This document shows positions 6,084 to 14,149 of a stretch of DNA of 24,203 nucleotides, one piece after another. This DNA is from a virus, in IMG/VR virus record IMGVR_UViG_3300005436_000125, positions 1 through 24,203 of that record; one strand, given 5' to 3'. The position numbers and the translations under genes are program-made. Under the pieces are notes generated by a model, which was given only the letters and a program-made list of their open reading frames with translations, was not told the DNA's origin and ran no database searches. Each line of letters starts with the position of its first letter. Position 1 is the stretch's first letter.

Positions 6084-8791
6084 GAGAAGACGTACGCGCT
6101 CAGATTCTCGTCACTGAAGGCGGCGATGGCCGCGCTTGTCGCGTCGTAGGAGTAGAGCTTCTGCTGCGAGCTCGTGACCGACGTCGAGATCTGCGAACCC
6201 ACGATCCAGCTGTGGCCCGCGTGCGTCCAGTTCGCATCAGTCGTAAACGTTAGTTGCGTTGACGATACTGCCGTCACGGTGCCGGTGTGCTCGTCGGGCG
6301 TGGTGTCATCGAAGCGAATGGCGCGGATCTTGTCGCCCACCGCCCAGAACGTCGCCGGTGTCCCGTCGTTCGGTAGATAGCCCGCGGCCATCGAGACCGC
6401 GAAGGGACCCTTGGTGCCGCTGGTGCCCGAGTCGATCGAGACCTTCGCGCTCGGCGAGTAGCCCGCGACGCGCAGCCCCGTCACGAGCATGACGAGCTCG
6501 ATGTACGCGCCGCGCGGGTGCATGGTGCGGCCCACGATGATGCCCTGCTGCGCGGTCGTGCCGAGCGTGCCCGCGCCATTCGGCAGGCGAGGCCATGTCA
6601 CCGCGACGACGTCGCCGCCGCGCAGCGCCCACTTGGTGAGCGGCACGCGGCACGTGAGCATGCGGTACGGCCCGCCGAGCACTCCCAGCACGTTCGCCGC
6701 GAGGCGCTGGCTCATGTCGTAGAGCACGTCCGTGGTCTGGCCGGGCGGGTCCTCAGAGAACGGCGTGATGCGGATTTCTCGGGAGCGCCCCGCGTTGCTG
6801 CGCGACTCGACGTCCACAACCGTGATTGTCGGGCCCTCGTTTTTGTCGCTCTGCGCGTTGTAGCCGGTGCAGAGCGTCCATGTGTTGATCACGCCGTACG
6901 GCTGCCGCTGCAGCGTGAAGAACTCGCCATTCTCGCCCAGGAAGTCGGACTCGGTGAGCGTGCCCGCGGACGCCTCGCCACCCGTCGCGAAGCGCAGGCG
7001 CTTGAATGTGAGCGCGCCGGTGCTCGAGGTCGTCGGGAACACGCCGAGTAGGCGGCATTCCTGTGCGACGATGTCGCCAAGATCCTTTGCGCTGACGACG
7101 GTCCAGCTGCGGCGACCCGCGAGGATGTTCGAGCTCGCGGCCGCCCGGATGTCGCCAGTGTCGATCTCGTCGCTCTGCAACATCGGAATCGTGCCGAGTG
7201 GCGCGTACTGCGTTGCGAGGCTGACGATGCTGTCGAAGAGATCGGCGAGCGAGCCGGAGCCGAGCCAGATCGAGAACGTGATCTTGGGCAGGTTCTGGCT
7301 CGTGATGGCGAAGGCACCCGTCGTCCCGGTCGCGTCGACCTCGATGAATCGGTTGGTCGTGTCGACGGTGAGGATGCGATAGGTGGCCGCGTCACCCGTC
7401 TGCCGCTGCGCGCCGCCGGTGCTCTGCCACTGGATCTGCGCCGACGTGCTCGAGCTGGGGAAGTCAACATCGCCGTCGATGTACAGACGGTTGGGCGGGT
7501 ACGCGTCGACGTCGTAGATGACGCGGTTGGCGTTGGTGTCCGTGGTGCCGATGGTGTAGCCGCTGCCAAACAGGAACGTCCGCGGCACGGTGCCGGGCGC
7601 CTCCACGCCAGGCTGATCGAGCAGCTCGACGTAATAGCTAGTCTGGTTGGCAACCGTGTCGACGAAGTTGCCGGCCTCGGTCTTGAGGTTGCGGGTAGCA
7701 ATCTTGTCGACGAGACTGCACGCGCCGCCAGGCCCAAGACCGCGCACCTGGATGTATCGCGCATCCGCGCTCGGCGTGTCGACACGAAGGCGCCAGCTTG
7801 AGCTGCTCGGCTCGACCACGATCTTTGTTCCAGCGAGGAACGCCGACCCAGAGACTGGATTTGCAATCGCCGTTGCGATCAGTGCATTGACCGACGTGCA
7901 CCAGGCGTCTTGCGTCTCAGCGAATCCGCACCATGCGACGCGCGTAAGGGACGCGAGCGACACGGTCTGCGCGGTCGTCGTGTTCTCCCAGATCTCGATC
8001 GCCCACGGATTCTGGGCCGGATAGTAGATGCCACGAATGCTGCGCGGGCTGCTCAGGTCGGCGCCGATCTTCTGTTTGAGCCGCGAGCTGATGTGATCGA
8101 CCTGCAGCGACCACGTCGCACCATCGTACGTCGGCTCGCCGGTGATGATGCCGATCCAGAACGGCAAGTCACCTAGCGAGCGATCGGTCGCGTTGATGCT
8201 GATCGGCTCGTTCTCGTCATAGGCGAAGAACTCGACGCGACGCCCCTCGAAGAACGTGGGCCGGTCCGTGATCGGCGACATCGAGATGTCCGCTGCCGAA
8301 CCCGTGCCCGCGTAGTGGTAGGTCGCGTACGAGCGCCACTTGCCACGCACCTGCGGCTCGAAGTGCGTGCCGTCGATGACGTCGACCTGGATCGTCTCGA
8401 GCCCGAAATGCATCCCGCGTGGAAGGTCCGTGTAGCGCGTCGTGTCGCGCACCGTGATCGACGTGAGCTCGGTGTCCGAGAAGTCGCTCACGAGCCACGT
8501 CGTGATGCTGGGGTTCGAGTCGAAGCACTGCGTCGCCCAGCCGCCGACGTCGACGATGCGCAGCTGCACGCTCTTGACGTCCACCTGTGCAGCCACGAGG
8601 TCCACGCTCTCGCTGAACTCCCAGTCGTGCGTCATGAGGCCGGGATAGAACGAGAAGGCGTCAACGCCGTATGGTGAGGCGGCGTTCGTCGCGTCGGTCG
8701 CGTCGCTGACGAAGGCATAGGGCACGCCCTCGATCACGATGACGAATCGGAGGGCCCCGCTGCCCGTAGCTTGCGTACCTGCTGCCGGCAT
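6080..8791 (-). CDS. Tail hub / tail-tip (Tal or gpJ-like) protein
   Basis: A 903-residue protein, the largest single reading frame in the window. The N-terminal 250 residues are beta-rich with repeated binding-type sentences such as FFEGRRVEFFAYDENEP and FWIGIITGEPTYDGATW. The C-terminal third carries features seen in hub proteins that cap the tail tube, including VPLTKWALRGGDVVAVTWPR and a following strand pair. Size, content and place after tape measure and the distal-tail candidate fit a central tail hub that contacts the host receptor. No peptidase or hydrolase motif was recognised. The start ATG at 8791 has no clear Shine-Dalgarno site, unlike most genes here. The gene is cut off from the rest of the tail operon by the plus-strand lipoprotein gene. 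Confidence 0.7.
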   Translation of the reverse strand: MPAAGTQATGSGALRFVIVIEGVPYAFVSDATDATNAASPYGVDAFSFYPGLMTHDWEFSESVDLVAAQVDVKSVQLRIVDVGGWATQCFDSNPSITTWLVSDFSDTELTSITVRDTTRYTDLPRGMHFGLETIQVDVIDGTHFEPQVRGKWRSYATYHYAGTGSAADISMSPITDRPTFFEGRRVEFFAYDENEPISINATDRSLGDLPFWIGIITGEPTYDGATWSLQVDHISSRLKQKIGADLSSPRSIRGIYYPAQNPWAIEIWENTTTAQTVSLASLTRVAWCGFAETQDAWCTSVNALIATAIANPVSGSAFLAGTKIVVEPSSSSWRLRVDTPSADARYIQVRGLGPGGACSLVDKIATRNLKTEAGNFVDTVANQTSYYVELLDQPGVEAPGTVPRTFLFGSGYTIGTTDTNANRVIYDVDAYPPNRLYIDGDVDFPSSSTSAQIQWQSTGGAQRQTGDAATYRILTVDTTNRFIEVDATGTTGAFAITSQNLPKITFSIWLGSGSLADLFDSIVSLATQYAPLGTIPMLQSDEIDTGDIRAAASSNILAGRRSWTVVSAKDLGDIVAQECRLLGVFPTTSSTGALTFKRLRFATGGEASAGTLTESDFLGENGEFFTLQRQPYGVINTWTLCTGYNAQSDKNEGPTITVVDVESRSNAGRSREIRITPFSEDPPGQTTDVLYDMSQRLAANVLGVLGGPYRMLTCRVPLTKWALRGGDVVAVTWPRLPNGAGTLGTTAQQGIIVGRTMHPRGAYIELVMLVTGLRVAGYSPSAKVSIDSGTSGTKGPFAVSMAAGYLPNDGTPATFWAVGDKIRAIRFDDTTPDEHTGTVTAVSSTQLTFTTDANWTHAGHSWIVGSQISTSVTSSQQKLYSYDATSAAIAAFSDENLSAYVFS

Positions 8792-8800
8792 GGTTATGGT
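8771..8800 (+). promoter_or_regulatory. Candidate sigma-70-type promoter of the lipoprotein gene
   Basis: TTGCGT at 8771-8776 and TATGGT at 8795-8800 are separated by 18 bases. The -10 element matches TATAAT at 4 of 6 positions. The -35 element is weak. Transcription would begin just before the ribosome binding site of the plus-strand lipoprotein gene. It lies inside the start of the hub gene on the other strand. Such a promoter is needed on logical grounds because no other plus-strand gene is nearby, but the sequence match is modest. Confidence 0.3.
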
Positions 8801-8820
8801 GGTCGCGAGGGAGTAAGGGG

Positions 8821-9177
8821 ATGCGGACCGCTATTTTGATGGCGCTGTTCCTGGGCGCGCTTGAGGGCTGCGGCTATCAGGGCGGCTATGTGCTTGAGGC
8901 CGACGGCAGCCTGCCCGATGCCGGTACGCGCCCGCAGATCGGCTGCGTCAACTCCGCGCACGCGACATGCCCCGCGGGTTGGGCCCCGGGCTGCGTTGAC
9001 CCCGCGACCGGCTTCATTGCGCGCAACCCGTCTAACGATCCCGACGGTCCGGGTGTCTGCACCGCGCACGGATTCGAATCAGCTCTTGCATGTGGCGATG
9101 GTGGCGTGGTTGACGTGTGCCCGTCATTCCTCGTGCCTGGCTGCGCGGCGCTCTATGACGGCTGTCCGGCGCCCTAG
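8821..9177 (+). CDS. Cysteine-rich lipoprotein (moron-type), only plus-strand gene
   Basis: A 118-residue protein on the strand opposite to all other genes. It starts MRTAILMALFLGALEGCGYQ: a short n-region, a hydrophobic core, and a lipobox LEGC with the modified cysteine at C17. Residue +2 is Gly, so by the usual rule it would be sorted to the outer membrane in a diderm host. The mature part has eight further cysteines (42, 50, 58, 80, 91, 100, 108, 115), enough for four disulfides. Start ATG 8821 follows GAGGGAGTAAGGGG. The stop overlaps the stop of the convergent tail gene by four bases. Known phage lipoproteins in such positions, for example Llp of T5 beside its receptor-binding gene, block the receptor and stop superinfection; that role here is inference. 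Glu at -2 of the lipobox is uncommon but tolerated. Confidence 0.8.
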   Translation: MRTAILMALFLGALEGCGYQGGYVLEADGSLPDAGTRPQIGCVNSAHATCPAGWAPGCVDPATGFIARNPSNDPDGPGVCTAHGFESALACGDGGVVDVCPSFLVPGCAALYDGCPAP

Positions 9178-10001
9178 CTCCGTCCCAGCACGCGCACCGC
9201 GAACGGGATGCGCCACAGGTCGTAATCGGCGCCGCCCATCCGCTGTGGGTGGAAGCTGCACTTGTTGCCGCGCATACGCACGATCAGCCGATCGAAGCTG
9301 TCGGCGACGTCGATCACGTCGAAGCCATTGCGGTGGTGCTCGAAGGCGTCTTCCCACGTCCACGGCACGGCGCTGGTCGCGTAGGGCTTCTGGACCGGCG
9401 TGCCGAGGCCAGCCTGCGTGTACGCCGAGCTCGGGCTGTTCTGGTCGCCCACCTGCTGCCAATCCTGCAATTTGGGTGACGTGCTCACCGCGATCGCGTA
9501 CGCGCTGCCATCGTCGGCGACCTGCTCCTGCGCGATCGCGTCCGGCTCGTAGTCGCCGTCGACGTTCGAGCGGCCGGCAGTGACCGGCACGATCGAGTAG
9601 TAGGGCCGGCACTGGCTCGAGTAGCTCGAGCCGCCGCTGCGGTTGCCGGTCATGCCGAGGATGTGCTGCATGCGCGTCCCCTCGGCCGCAGTCGTGACCG
9701 TCGTGAACGAGAGCGTGACCGGCGTGGTGTTCGAGGTGATCTGGTAGCTCTGTGTGCTCTGCGTCCAGGTGACCGTGTACGTCGTCGCGCCGCCTGCGCC
9801 GGTGCTACCCGCCGTAAGCGCCGCTGCAAGCGTCGTTGCGAACTTCGTATAGCTGTTGCCAGAATTGGTGGTCGCGACCGTCGAGTGCGAATAGCGGCCC
9901 GTCGTGATCCGCACCTCGAACGTGTGCGTGTCGGTGACCTTGACCGCGAGCGCGCCGATGCGAGCGATGTCCCACGCGAACTCATAATAGAGCGTGGACA
10001 T
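9174..10001 (-). CDS. Candidate distal tail protein
   Basis: A 275-residue protein with no clear family match by eye. The N-terminus, MSTLYYEFAWDIARIGALAV, is followed by a long Thr/Ser/Gly-rich beta region (about residues 35-115) and a more ordinary mixed C-terminal half with many aromatic residues (VPWTWEDAFEHHR, FDRLIVRMRGNKCSFHP). In siphovirus operons the gene between tape measure and hub usually encodes the distal tail protein, the ring that joins tube and tip. Length and position fit this. The gene starts 3 bases after the tape-measure stop, and its stop overlaps that of the plus-strand lipoprotein gene by 4 bases. Another tail-tip component is equally possible from sequence alone. Confidence 0.55.
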   Translation of the reverse strand: MSTLYYEFAWDIARIGALAVKVTDTHTFEVRITTGRYSHSTVATTNSGNSYTKFATTLAAALTAGSTGAGGATTYTVTWTQSTQSYQITSNTTPVTLSFTTVTTAAEGTRMQHILGMTGNRSGGSSYSSQCRPYYSIVPVTAGRSNVDGDYEPDAIAQEQVADDGSAYAIAVSTSPKLQDWQQVGDQNSPSSAYTQAGLGTPVQKPYATSAVPWTWEDAFEHHRNGFDVIDVADSFDRLIVRMRGNKCSFHPQRMGGADYDLWRIPFAVRVLGRS

Positions 10002-10004
10002 GGG

Positions 10005-11408
10005 CTACACCGTGGCGCCGTATTGCGTGTTGCTTGCGCGTGAGAGCTGCGAGATCGAGCGGCCCACCTCAGCACGTGAGCCGACGGTGATGATGGGACT
10101 GTTCCACTGAATGACCACGTTGCCGCCGCCACCAGGGCTTGCCGGTGCCGCGTTCGCGCCCGAGTTCGGCGCTGGCGTCGACGGTGGCGCCGTGAGTGCC
10201 GAGCCAACGCCAGCTGCAACGGCTACAGCCGCAAAGCCGACACCGGCCGCCGCGTGCAGCGCAGCGCCGCCATAGTTGAAGCTGGCCAACGAGGCGGCGG
10301 CCTCCGCGAACTCAAAGGCGGCCTTCAGTGCGGCCTGCTGGCTGATGAGCTCGAGGAAGCTGGACAGCAAGCCCTTGAACGCGTCGCCCGCGCTCTGCGT
10401 GCCGGCGATCGTCTTCGATAGCGCACCGACAAACATGCTTGTGATAGGCCCGGCGAACTGCTGGGCGCTCTGCACGCGCTCGTCGTGAATGCGCTTGAGC
10501 TCGTCATGGTACTGATTGAGCCGTTCCATCTCATGGCGATGGCGATCGGCGGCAGCACGCTCCTCTTCTACGCCGGTGTGCTTTTCTTGATCGGCAATCT
10601 GATTGTCGATCTCGAGCAGACGCTGGCGCACCGCGATGCCCTGCTCCTCGGTCGCGGCCGAGACCTGCTGAGCATGCTCGAGCACGACCGCGAACTCGCG
10701 CTCATGCTGCAGCTGTTCGGCACGCGCTCGTTGCGCCGCCGCGGTTGCTTGCGCTCGCTGCTGTTCGCCGCGCTCGATGTCCTGCATGGCAAGCTGGACT
10801 TCGTGCTGCGCCGCCTGGTTCTGCGCGCGGTAGCGCTCCTCGTTCTGAGCAGCCACATCGCGCTCGTGGTCCTGCGCCGCGATCTGATCGGTGATGTTTT
10901 GCTCTTCGCTGGCGCGTTGACGCAGATACGCAAGCGTTCGCTCGGCGGCGGCAAACTCGGCATTGCTGCCTTGCGTGCGCAGGCGGTTGACCTCGACCTC
11001 CTGCTGAGCAACAGCGAAGTCTAGTTGACCCTGCGCCGTCTGCGCGAAGGTCTGACGCAGCGCTTGGGCCGCGCGCTCGGCCTCGTGGACATGATCCTGA
11101 TAGGCTTGCCACGCGGTCGAGCCGAGCTCGATGGCGCTGGTCAGCGCGGTCATCGCGATGTTGACCGGCGTCAGACCGCCCTGCGCCAGCTGCATGCCGG
11201 CCTGCGTGATCGTGCGAAAGACGCCGCCGACCGCCTGCCCGGCGCTCCCCATCTGGTTGAGGACGCCGAACACCTGCGACGCCGCGACGTGCAGCTCGGA
11301 GAATGACCGCGCAGCATCGCGCGAGCTCACGCCGATCTGCGCGAAGATGCCAGTCGCTTCGGAACCGCCGTCGACGCTGATCTCGTATTGGATCGGCCGA
11401 ACAGTCAT
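10005..11408 (-). CDS. Tail tape measure protein
   Basis: A 467-residue protein. After an N-terminal segment (MTVRPIQYEISVDGGSEATG) it is almost entirely helical. Residues about 110-330 are Gln/Glu/Arg/Ala-rich and strongly coiled-coil-like. Residues about 335-430 form a hydrophobic Ala/Phe/Gly-rich region (ITSMFVGALSKTIAGTQSAG onward) like the C-terminal part of lambda-type tape measure proteins. A Pro/Ala/Gly linker and a short C-terminal tail end it. It sets tail length during assembly. At about 0.15 nm per residue the tail would be near 70 nm, which is short for a siphovirus. The start ATG at 11408 overlaps the stop of the chaperone extension as ATGA. A longer open frame to 11489 exists, but the overlap and the protein pattern favour 11408. 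Position directly after the G/GT pair is the classical one. Confidence 0.8.
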   Translation of the reverse strand: MTVRPIQYEISVDGGSEATGIFAQIGVSSRDAARSFSELHVAASQVFGVLNQMGSAGQAVGGVFRTITQAGMQLAQGGLTPVNIAMTALTSAIELGSTAWQAYQDHVHEAERAAQALRQTFAQTAQGQLDFAVAQQEVEVNRLRTQGSNAEFAAAERTLAYLRQRASEEQNITDQIAAQDHERDVAAQNEERYRAQNQAAQHEVQLAMQDIERGEQQRAQATAAAQRARAEQLQHEREFAVVLEHAQQVSAATEEQGIAVRQRLLEIDNQIADQEKHTGVEEERAAADRHRHEMERLNQYHDELKRIHDERVQSAQQFAGPITSMFVGALSKTIAGTQSAGDAFKGLLSSFLELISQQAALKAAFEFAEAAASLASFNYGGAALHAAAGVGFAAVAVAAGVGSALTAPPSTPAPNSGANAAPASPGGGGNVVIQWNSPIITVGSRAEVGRSISQLSRASNTQYGATV

Positions 11409-11944
11409 CGGTTGCGCTCGCGCTCGAGGCGCTCCTGTTCCATCCAGTGTCCACGCGTCACGGCGCGGCTGCGCTCGAACGCGGCACACGCATCGACGAG
11501 GATCGCGGGCGGGTCAGCGCCCATCGCGGCCATGCCGAGGCCGCGCTCGCAGAGCGTCATCACGTCCATGACCTCGACGACGATCGGCTCGTAGAACGAG
11601 CGCCACGGGCACGTCATGGGCTTGATGCGCGTGATCGATTCGACAGCGCCAAGCCACTTGTCGGCCGTGGCCTTGGCCGCGAGCAGCTGCGACGGTAGCA
11701 GCGGGGGATCGTATCGATCCGATTCGCCATCGCAGTCGCAACGATAGGCGCGCCGGATGTCTCGGAGCCGATCGGGATCGGAAGCGAGCGTGCCGCGTGC
11801 GGCCTGTTGCTCAGGGCTCAGCTCGAGCTGCTGTCCTGCTGCGTCTCGGCATTCTTTCGACGCACCGCAGACTGGTAGCGGACTGTGTCTAAGGCGGCCG
11901 CTGAGGTAGCCAGCAGCTGACAGCGCGGCTTTACTCCTCGGGCT
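11405..11944 (-). CDS. Tail assembly chaperone -1 frameshift extension (T part of GT)
   Basis: This frame encodes 179 residues, read by a -1 slip from the chaperone gene. Joining 12363..11944 to 11944..11405 gives a 319-residue GT-type fusion with no frame conflict. The conserved-looking part is residues about 60-165 of the extension, including the CDCDGESDRYDP segment, a long helix, and TCPWRSFYEPIVVEVMD. There is no ATG, GTG or TTG in this frame between the slip site and that block, so independent initiation near the proper place is not available. In lambda and many long-tailed phages the G and GT proteins coat the tape measure during tail assembly and are absent from virions. The gene lies right before tape measure, as expected. 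The open frame also extends upstream of the slip site, but that part is an Arg-rich shadow of the G gene. Confidence 0.75.
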   Translation of the reverse strand, partial: SPRSKAALSAAGYLSGRLRHSPLPVCGASKECRDAAGQQLELSPEQQAARGTLASDPDRLRDIRRAYRCDCDGESDRYDPPLLPSQLLAAKATADKWLGAVESITRIKPMTCPWRSFYEPIVVEVMDVMTLCERGLGMAAMGADPPAILVDACAAFERSRAVTRGHWMEQERLERERNR

Positions 11945-12363
11945 AAAAAACTCTGCGCCCAGATCACGCTTCCCACCTCCAGCACGTCGACCTCGTCGAA
12001 CTGCTCGAGGGTCTTGTCGTCGATGGCGCCAGCATCCTTGTTGCGACGTGGAGTGAGCGTCGCAACCGTGTTGCCGTTCTCGTCGACGTAGTTCTTCACG
12101 GCAACGATGCCGTACGCGAAGCATCGCCGTAGGCGTTCGATCTCGTGCGCTGTCTCGGTGACCTGGCGACGCTGCGCAAGCGTCAGTCGGCGACATACCC
12201 ACGTGGACGGCACAGCGATCGACGGGTCGACGAGCAGCAGATCCTTTGGATCACGCCACTGCACATATTCCATGCACGCCTTGAGGCCATCGTCCTCTGG
12301 CCAGTCGCACGCCGGATCGTACGCACGCACGATCTCGAAGGTGCCAACGCTGCTCTGCTGCAT
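11818..12363 (-). CDS. Tail assembly chaperone (G-like)
   Basis: A 181-residue protein, starting at ATG 12363, with alternating charged and helical segments: LRRCFAYGIVAVKNYVDENG in the middle and LEQFDEVDVLEVGSVIWAQS near residue 130. This layout, together with its place between the tail tube and tape measure genes, matches the G-type tail assembly chaperones, although no sequence family was confirmed. About 42 residues before its own stop the frame contains the slippery heptamer T TTT TTA at 11950-11944. A fraction of ribosomes should slip there and make the longer GT product. The unshifted C-terminus is Ser/Gln-rich and ends in four serines. It follows the gpG-like gene by 3 bases. Confidence 0.7.
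   Translation of the reverse strand: MQQSSVGTFEIVRAYDPACDWPEDDGLKACMEYVQWRDPKDLLLVDPSIAVPSTWVCRRLTLAQRRQVTETAHEIERLRRCFAYGIVAVKNYVDENGNTVATLTPRRNKDAGAIDDKTLEQFDEVDVLEVGSVIWAQSFLARGVKPRCQLLATSAAALDTVRYQSAVRRKNAETQQDSSSS
11944..11950 (-). promoter_or_regulatory. Programmed -1 frameshift site (T TTT TTA)
   Basis: Zero-frame codons are AGT TTT TTA, giving the perfect X XXY YYZ heptamer T TTT TTA, the same as the well-known retroviral U UUU UUA. A slip by -1 moves into the extension frame exactly. A Shine-Dalgarno-like GGAGGTG lies 23 bases upstream (11974-11980). Downstream, 14 bases after the heptamer, GCCGC (11929-11925) can pair with GCGGC (11901-11897). The spacing is longer than usual, so the structural element is less certain than the heptamer. 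Confidence 0.75.
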
Positions 12364-12366
12364 GCC

Positions 12367-12852
12367 CTACTTCCTTACGCGGCCCGTCTCGATGTAGTCA
12401 GCGATCATCTCGGCCGCTTCATCAAGCCACGCCTCGGCCGGCCCAGCGTTCATGAACTCGCCCGAGCCGGTGACAGGCAGGAACGGACGCGCCGGAATGG
12501 TCTTGGTGCCGAACTGCTGTGGCCCGGCGTATTCGACGCTCGTGCCGAACTGGATCGACCTCGGCTGCGCGACAACCTGCAGCGAGTTGCGCAGGCGGCC
12601 GGTATCTATGAGCGGCTTCGCGCGCGGTCCCGAGCCGCTGCCATGACGGCGGCGCGCGATGGTGCGCGGAGAGAGCGGACGCCAGTCGTCACCGCCGGGT
12701 GAGCGCGACTGCTGAAAGCTGTTGTCGATCAGCGTGCGGAGATCCTGCGCGAGCGGCGCGAGAACCGCTGACAGGTTGATGGCCCGCGTCGACATCCCCT
12801 CGGCCTCTCGCTGGACCTCATCAAGCCCGCTGACGCGAATGCTGCTAGCCAT
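12367..12852 (-). CDS. Mu gpG-like tail completion / virion morphogenesis protein
   Basis: A 161-residue protein resembling the phage virion morphogenesis family of Mu gpG and P2 gpS. The recognisable pattern is LIDTGRLRNSL at about residues 81-91, then FGTSVEYAGPQQFGT and IPARPFLPV. In this family the LxxTGxLxxS segment is followed by a Y-A-x-xHQFG-like turn and the PARPFLG-like motif. The N-terminal helix and a basic middle (SPRTIARRRHGSG) also fit. These proteins act at the head-tail joint or in tail completion. Here the gene lies after the tail tube gene and before the chaperone pair, whereas the tail-completion gene more often precedes the tube gene. It begins at ATG 12852, 3 bases after the tube stop. 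Confidence 0.75.
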   Translation of the reverse strand: MASSIRVSGLDEVQREAEGMSTRAINLSAVLAPLAQDLRTLIDNSFQQSRSPGGDDWRPLSPRTIARRRHGSGSGPRAKPLIDTGRLRNSLQVVAQPRSIQFGTSVEYAGPQQFGTKTIPARPFLPVTGSGEFMNAGPAEAWLDEAAEMIADYIETGRVRK

Positions 12853-12855
12853 GGT

Positions 12856-14124
12856 TCACAAGAAGTGAATGCGGAACGGCGATTGACCGAGATCACTGGC
12901 CGTGACCTCGGTCGTGTCCCCGTCGTTGCGCGCCTTGAAGTTGACCTGCTCACCCGCGATCGAGCCGACCTTGATGCGCTGCACGTCGGTCACCTGCACG
13001 GTCGGCGCAGCGATCAGGATCGTCTGTCCCTTCAGCGTGCCGATCTGATACCAGACCGCGAGCGATGTGCGGTTCGTCTTCCAATTGAACCGTGTGTAGT
13101 CAGCGAAGTACGACTGGAAGTTGCCGGTGAGCGCGGGCCCGCTCGCGCGCGATGCGATCCAGCGCAGCACGCTGTTGGTGCCGCTCGGCGAGCTGACAGG
13201 CTCGTACTTGATCTGCGGCTCGAAGACGACCGCGTTGACGTCCTGCGTTGCGCCCGTGTAGGTCGTGGTGCCGTTCGTCTGCACCATGAGCCGGCCCGCG
13301 TAACCAGGGATCGGCGAGAAGTTGGTCACGCTGCCAACCGCGAGATTGCTTGCGGTCAGGTCCGTGGCGCATGCATTGCCGAGCAGCCAGTTGGCGCCCT
13401 TGAATGTGAACGTAACTTCGGGTAGCGCGTTGTCTGCGCCGATCGGCAGCGACAACGTCATACTGCCCTGCGCACCGAGCATCAGCCAGCGATCCTGCAG
13501 CTCCGGCCCCTCGATGATGAATTGCAGCGATGTGTCCGGGCTGCCGGTCAGGTAGTACGTCGCGCTCGCGTAGAGCACATCGGTATTGGCCGGTGTTCCT
13601 GAGAACGCAAGTTTCGTCGTGAGCGTGTCGGTCGAGCGCTGTTTGATCTCGCGCGCCTCGAGCTGCGAGCTCGAGTTGACCCAGCCAAGCGAGCTACCCG
13701 CAAGCAGGTTGGCGCCTGCGCCCGTCGTGACCGTGCCGCTCGTGGACGTCCAGCCGCTTTTGGCCCTGGTCCCCGTGCCCAGCTGCTCGCCACCCATGAT
13801 CGCCTTGAGGATCACGCCGAGCGCGCCAGCCACCGCTGCTGTGCTGTTGCCTGCCTCGGTGCCCGTCGGCGCCAGCGGCATGGTGAAGCTCAGCTCGCAA
13901 TGCTTCTTGCCGAGGATCTCCTGGCGATAGTTCCACCGCGTCTGCACGATGGAGCCCGGATCGATCGTCTCCTGCGTGAGCTTGAAGGTCCCCATGGAAC
14001 CTTCCTTCATGGGGACGTCCTTGAAGTTGCTCAGCGTGCCCGTGCCATCGGTCGCGAAGGTGCTCTCGGTCCAGACGCGCACACGCTGCACGTCATGGAC
14101 TGTCGGTCCAGCAGAGAACGTCAT
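12856..14124 (-). CDS. Major tail tube protein
   Basis: A 422-residue, beta-rich protein with many Thr/Ser/Gly strands and few charged residues. Examples are KHCELSFTMPL at about residues 74-84, a Gly/Thr block at 120-150, and LPEVTFTFKGANWLLG at about 234-249, a strand pattern often seen in siphovirus tube subunits. The C-terminus repeats the N-terminal HDVQRVRVW style sequence as VTDVQRIKVG, suggesting two related beta domains. Position before the gpG-like, chaperone and tape measure genes fits a tail tube. The absence of a sheath gene beside it supports a non-contractile tail. A GAGGG site precedes ATG 14124. At 422 residues it is longer than most single-domain tube proteins, so an added outer domain is likely. 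Confidence 0.7.
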   Translation of the reverse strand: MTFSAGPTVHDVQRVRVWTESTFATDGTGTLSNFKDVPMKEGSMGTFKLTQETIDPGSIVQTRWNYRQEILGKKHCELSFTMPLAPTGTEAGNSTAAVAGALGVILKAIMGGEQLGTGTRAKSGWTSTSGTVTTGAGANLLAGSSLGWVNSSSQLEAREIKQRSTDTLTTKLAFSGTPANTDVLYASATYYLTGSPDTSLQFIIEGPELQDRWLMLGAQGSMTLSLPIGADNALPEVTFTFKGANWLLGNACATDLTASNLAVGSVTNFSPIPGYAGRLMVQTNGTTTYTGATQDVNAVVFEPQIKYEPVSSPSGTNSVLRWIASRASGPALTGNFQSYFADYTRFNWKTNRTSLAVWYQIGTLKGQTILIAAPTVQVTDVQRIKVGSIAGEQVNFKARNDGDTTEVTASDLGQSPFRIHFL

Positions 14125-14149
14125 GTGCCCTCGCAGCCGGGCGAGCTAC

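Noticed and set aside
8794-9069. A 91-residue minus-strand reading frame opposite the lipoprotein gene, ending 2 bases before the hub start
   Set aside because: Its location before the hub would suit coupling, but the sequence is Arg/Ala-rich shadow type with no domain, and the plus-strand frame has a signal peptide, lipobox and cysteine pattern that are hard to get by chance.
11951-12202. Upstream part of the chaperone-extension frame starting at 12202
   Set aside because: It is out of frame inside the G-like gene, Arg/Cys-rich and without a ribosome binding site; the slippery site offers a better route into the frame.
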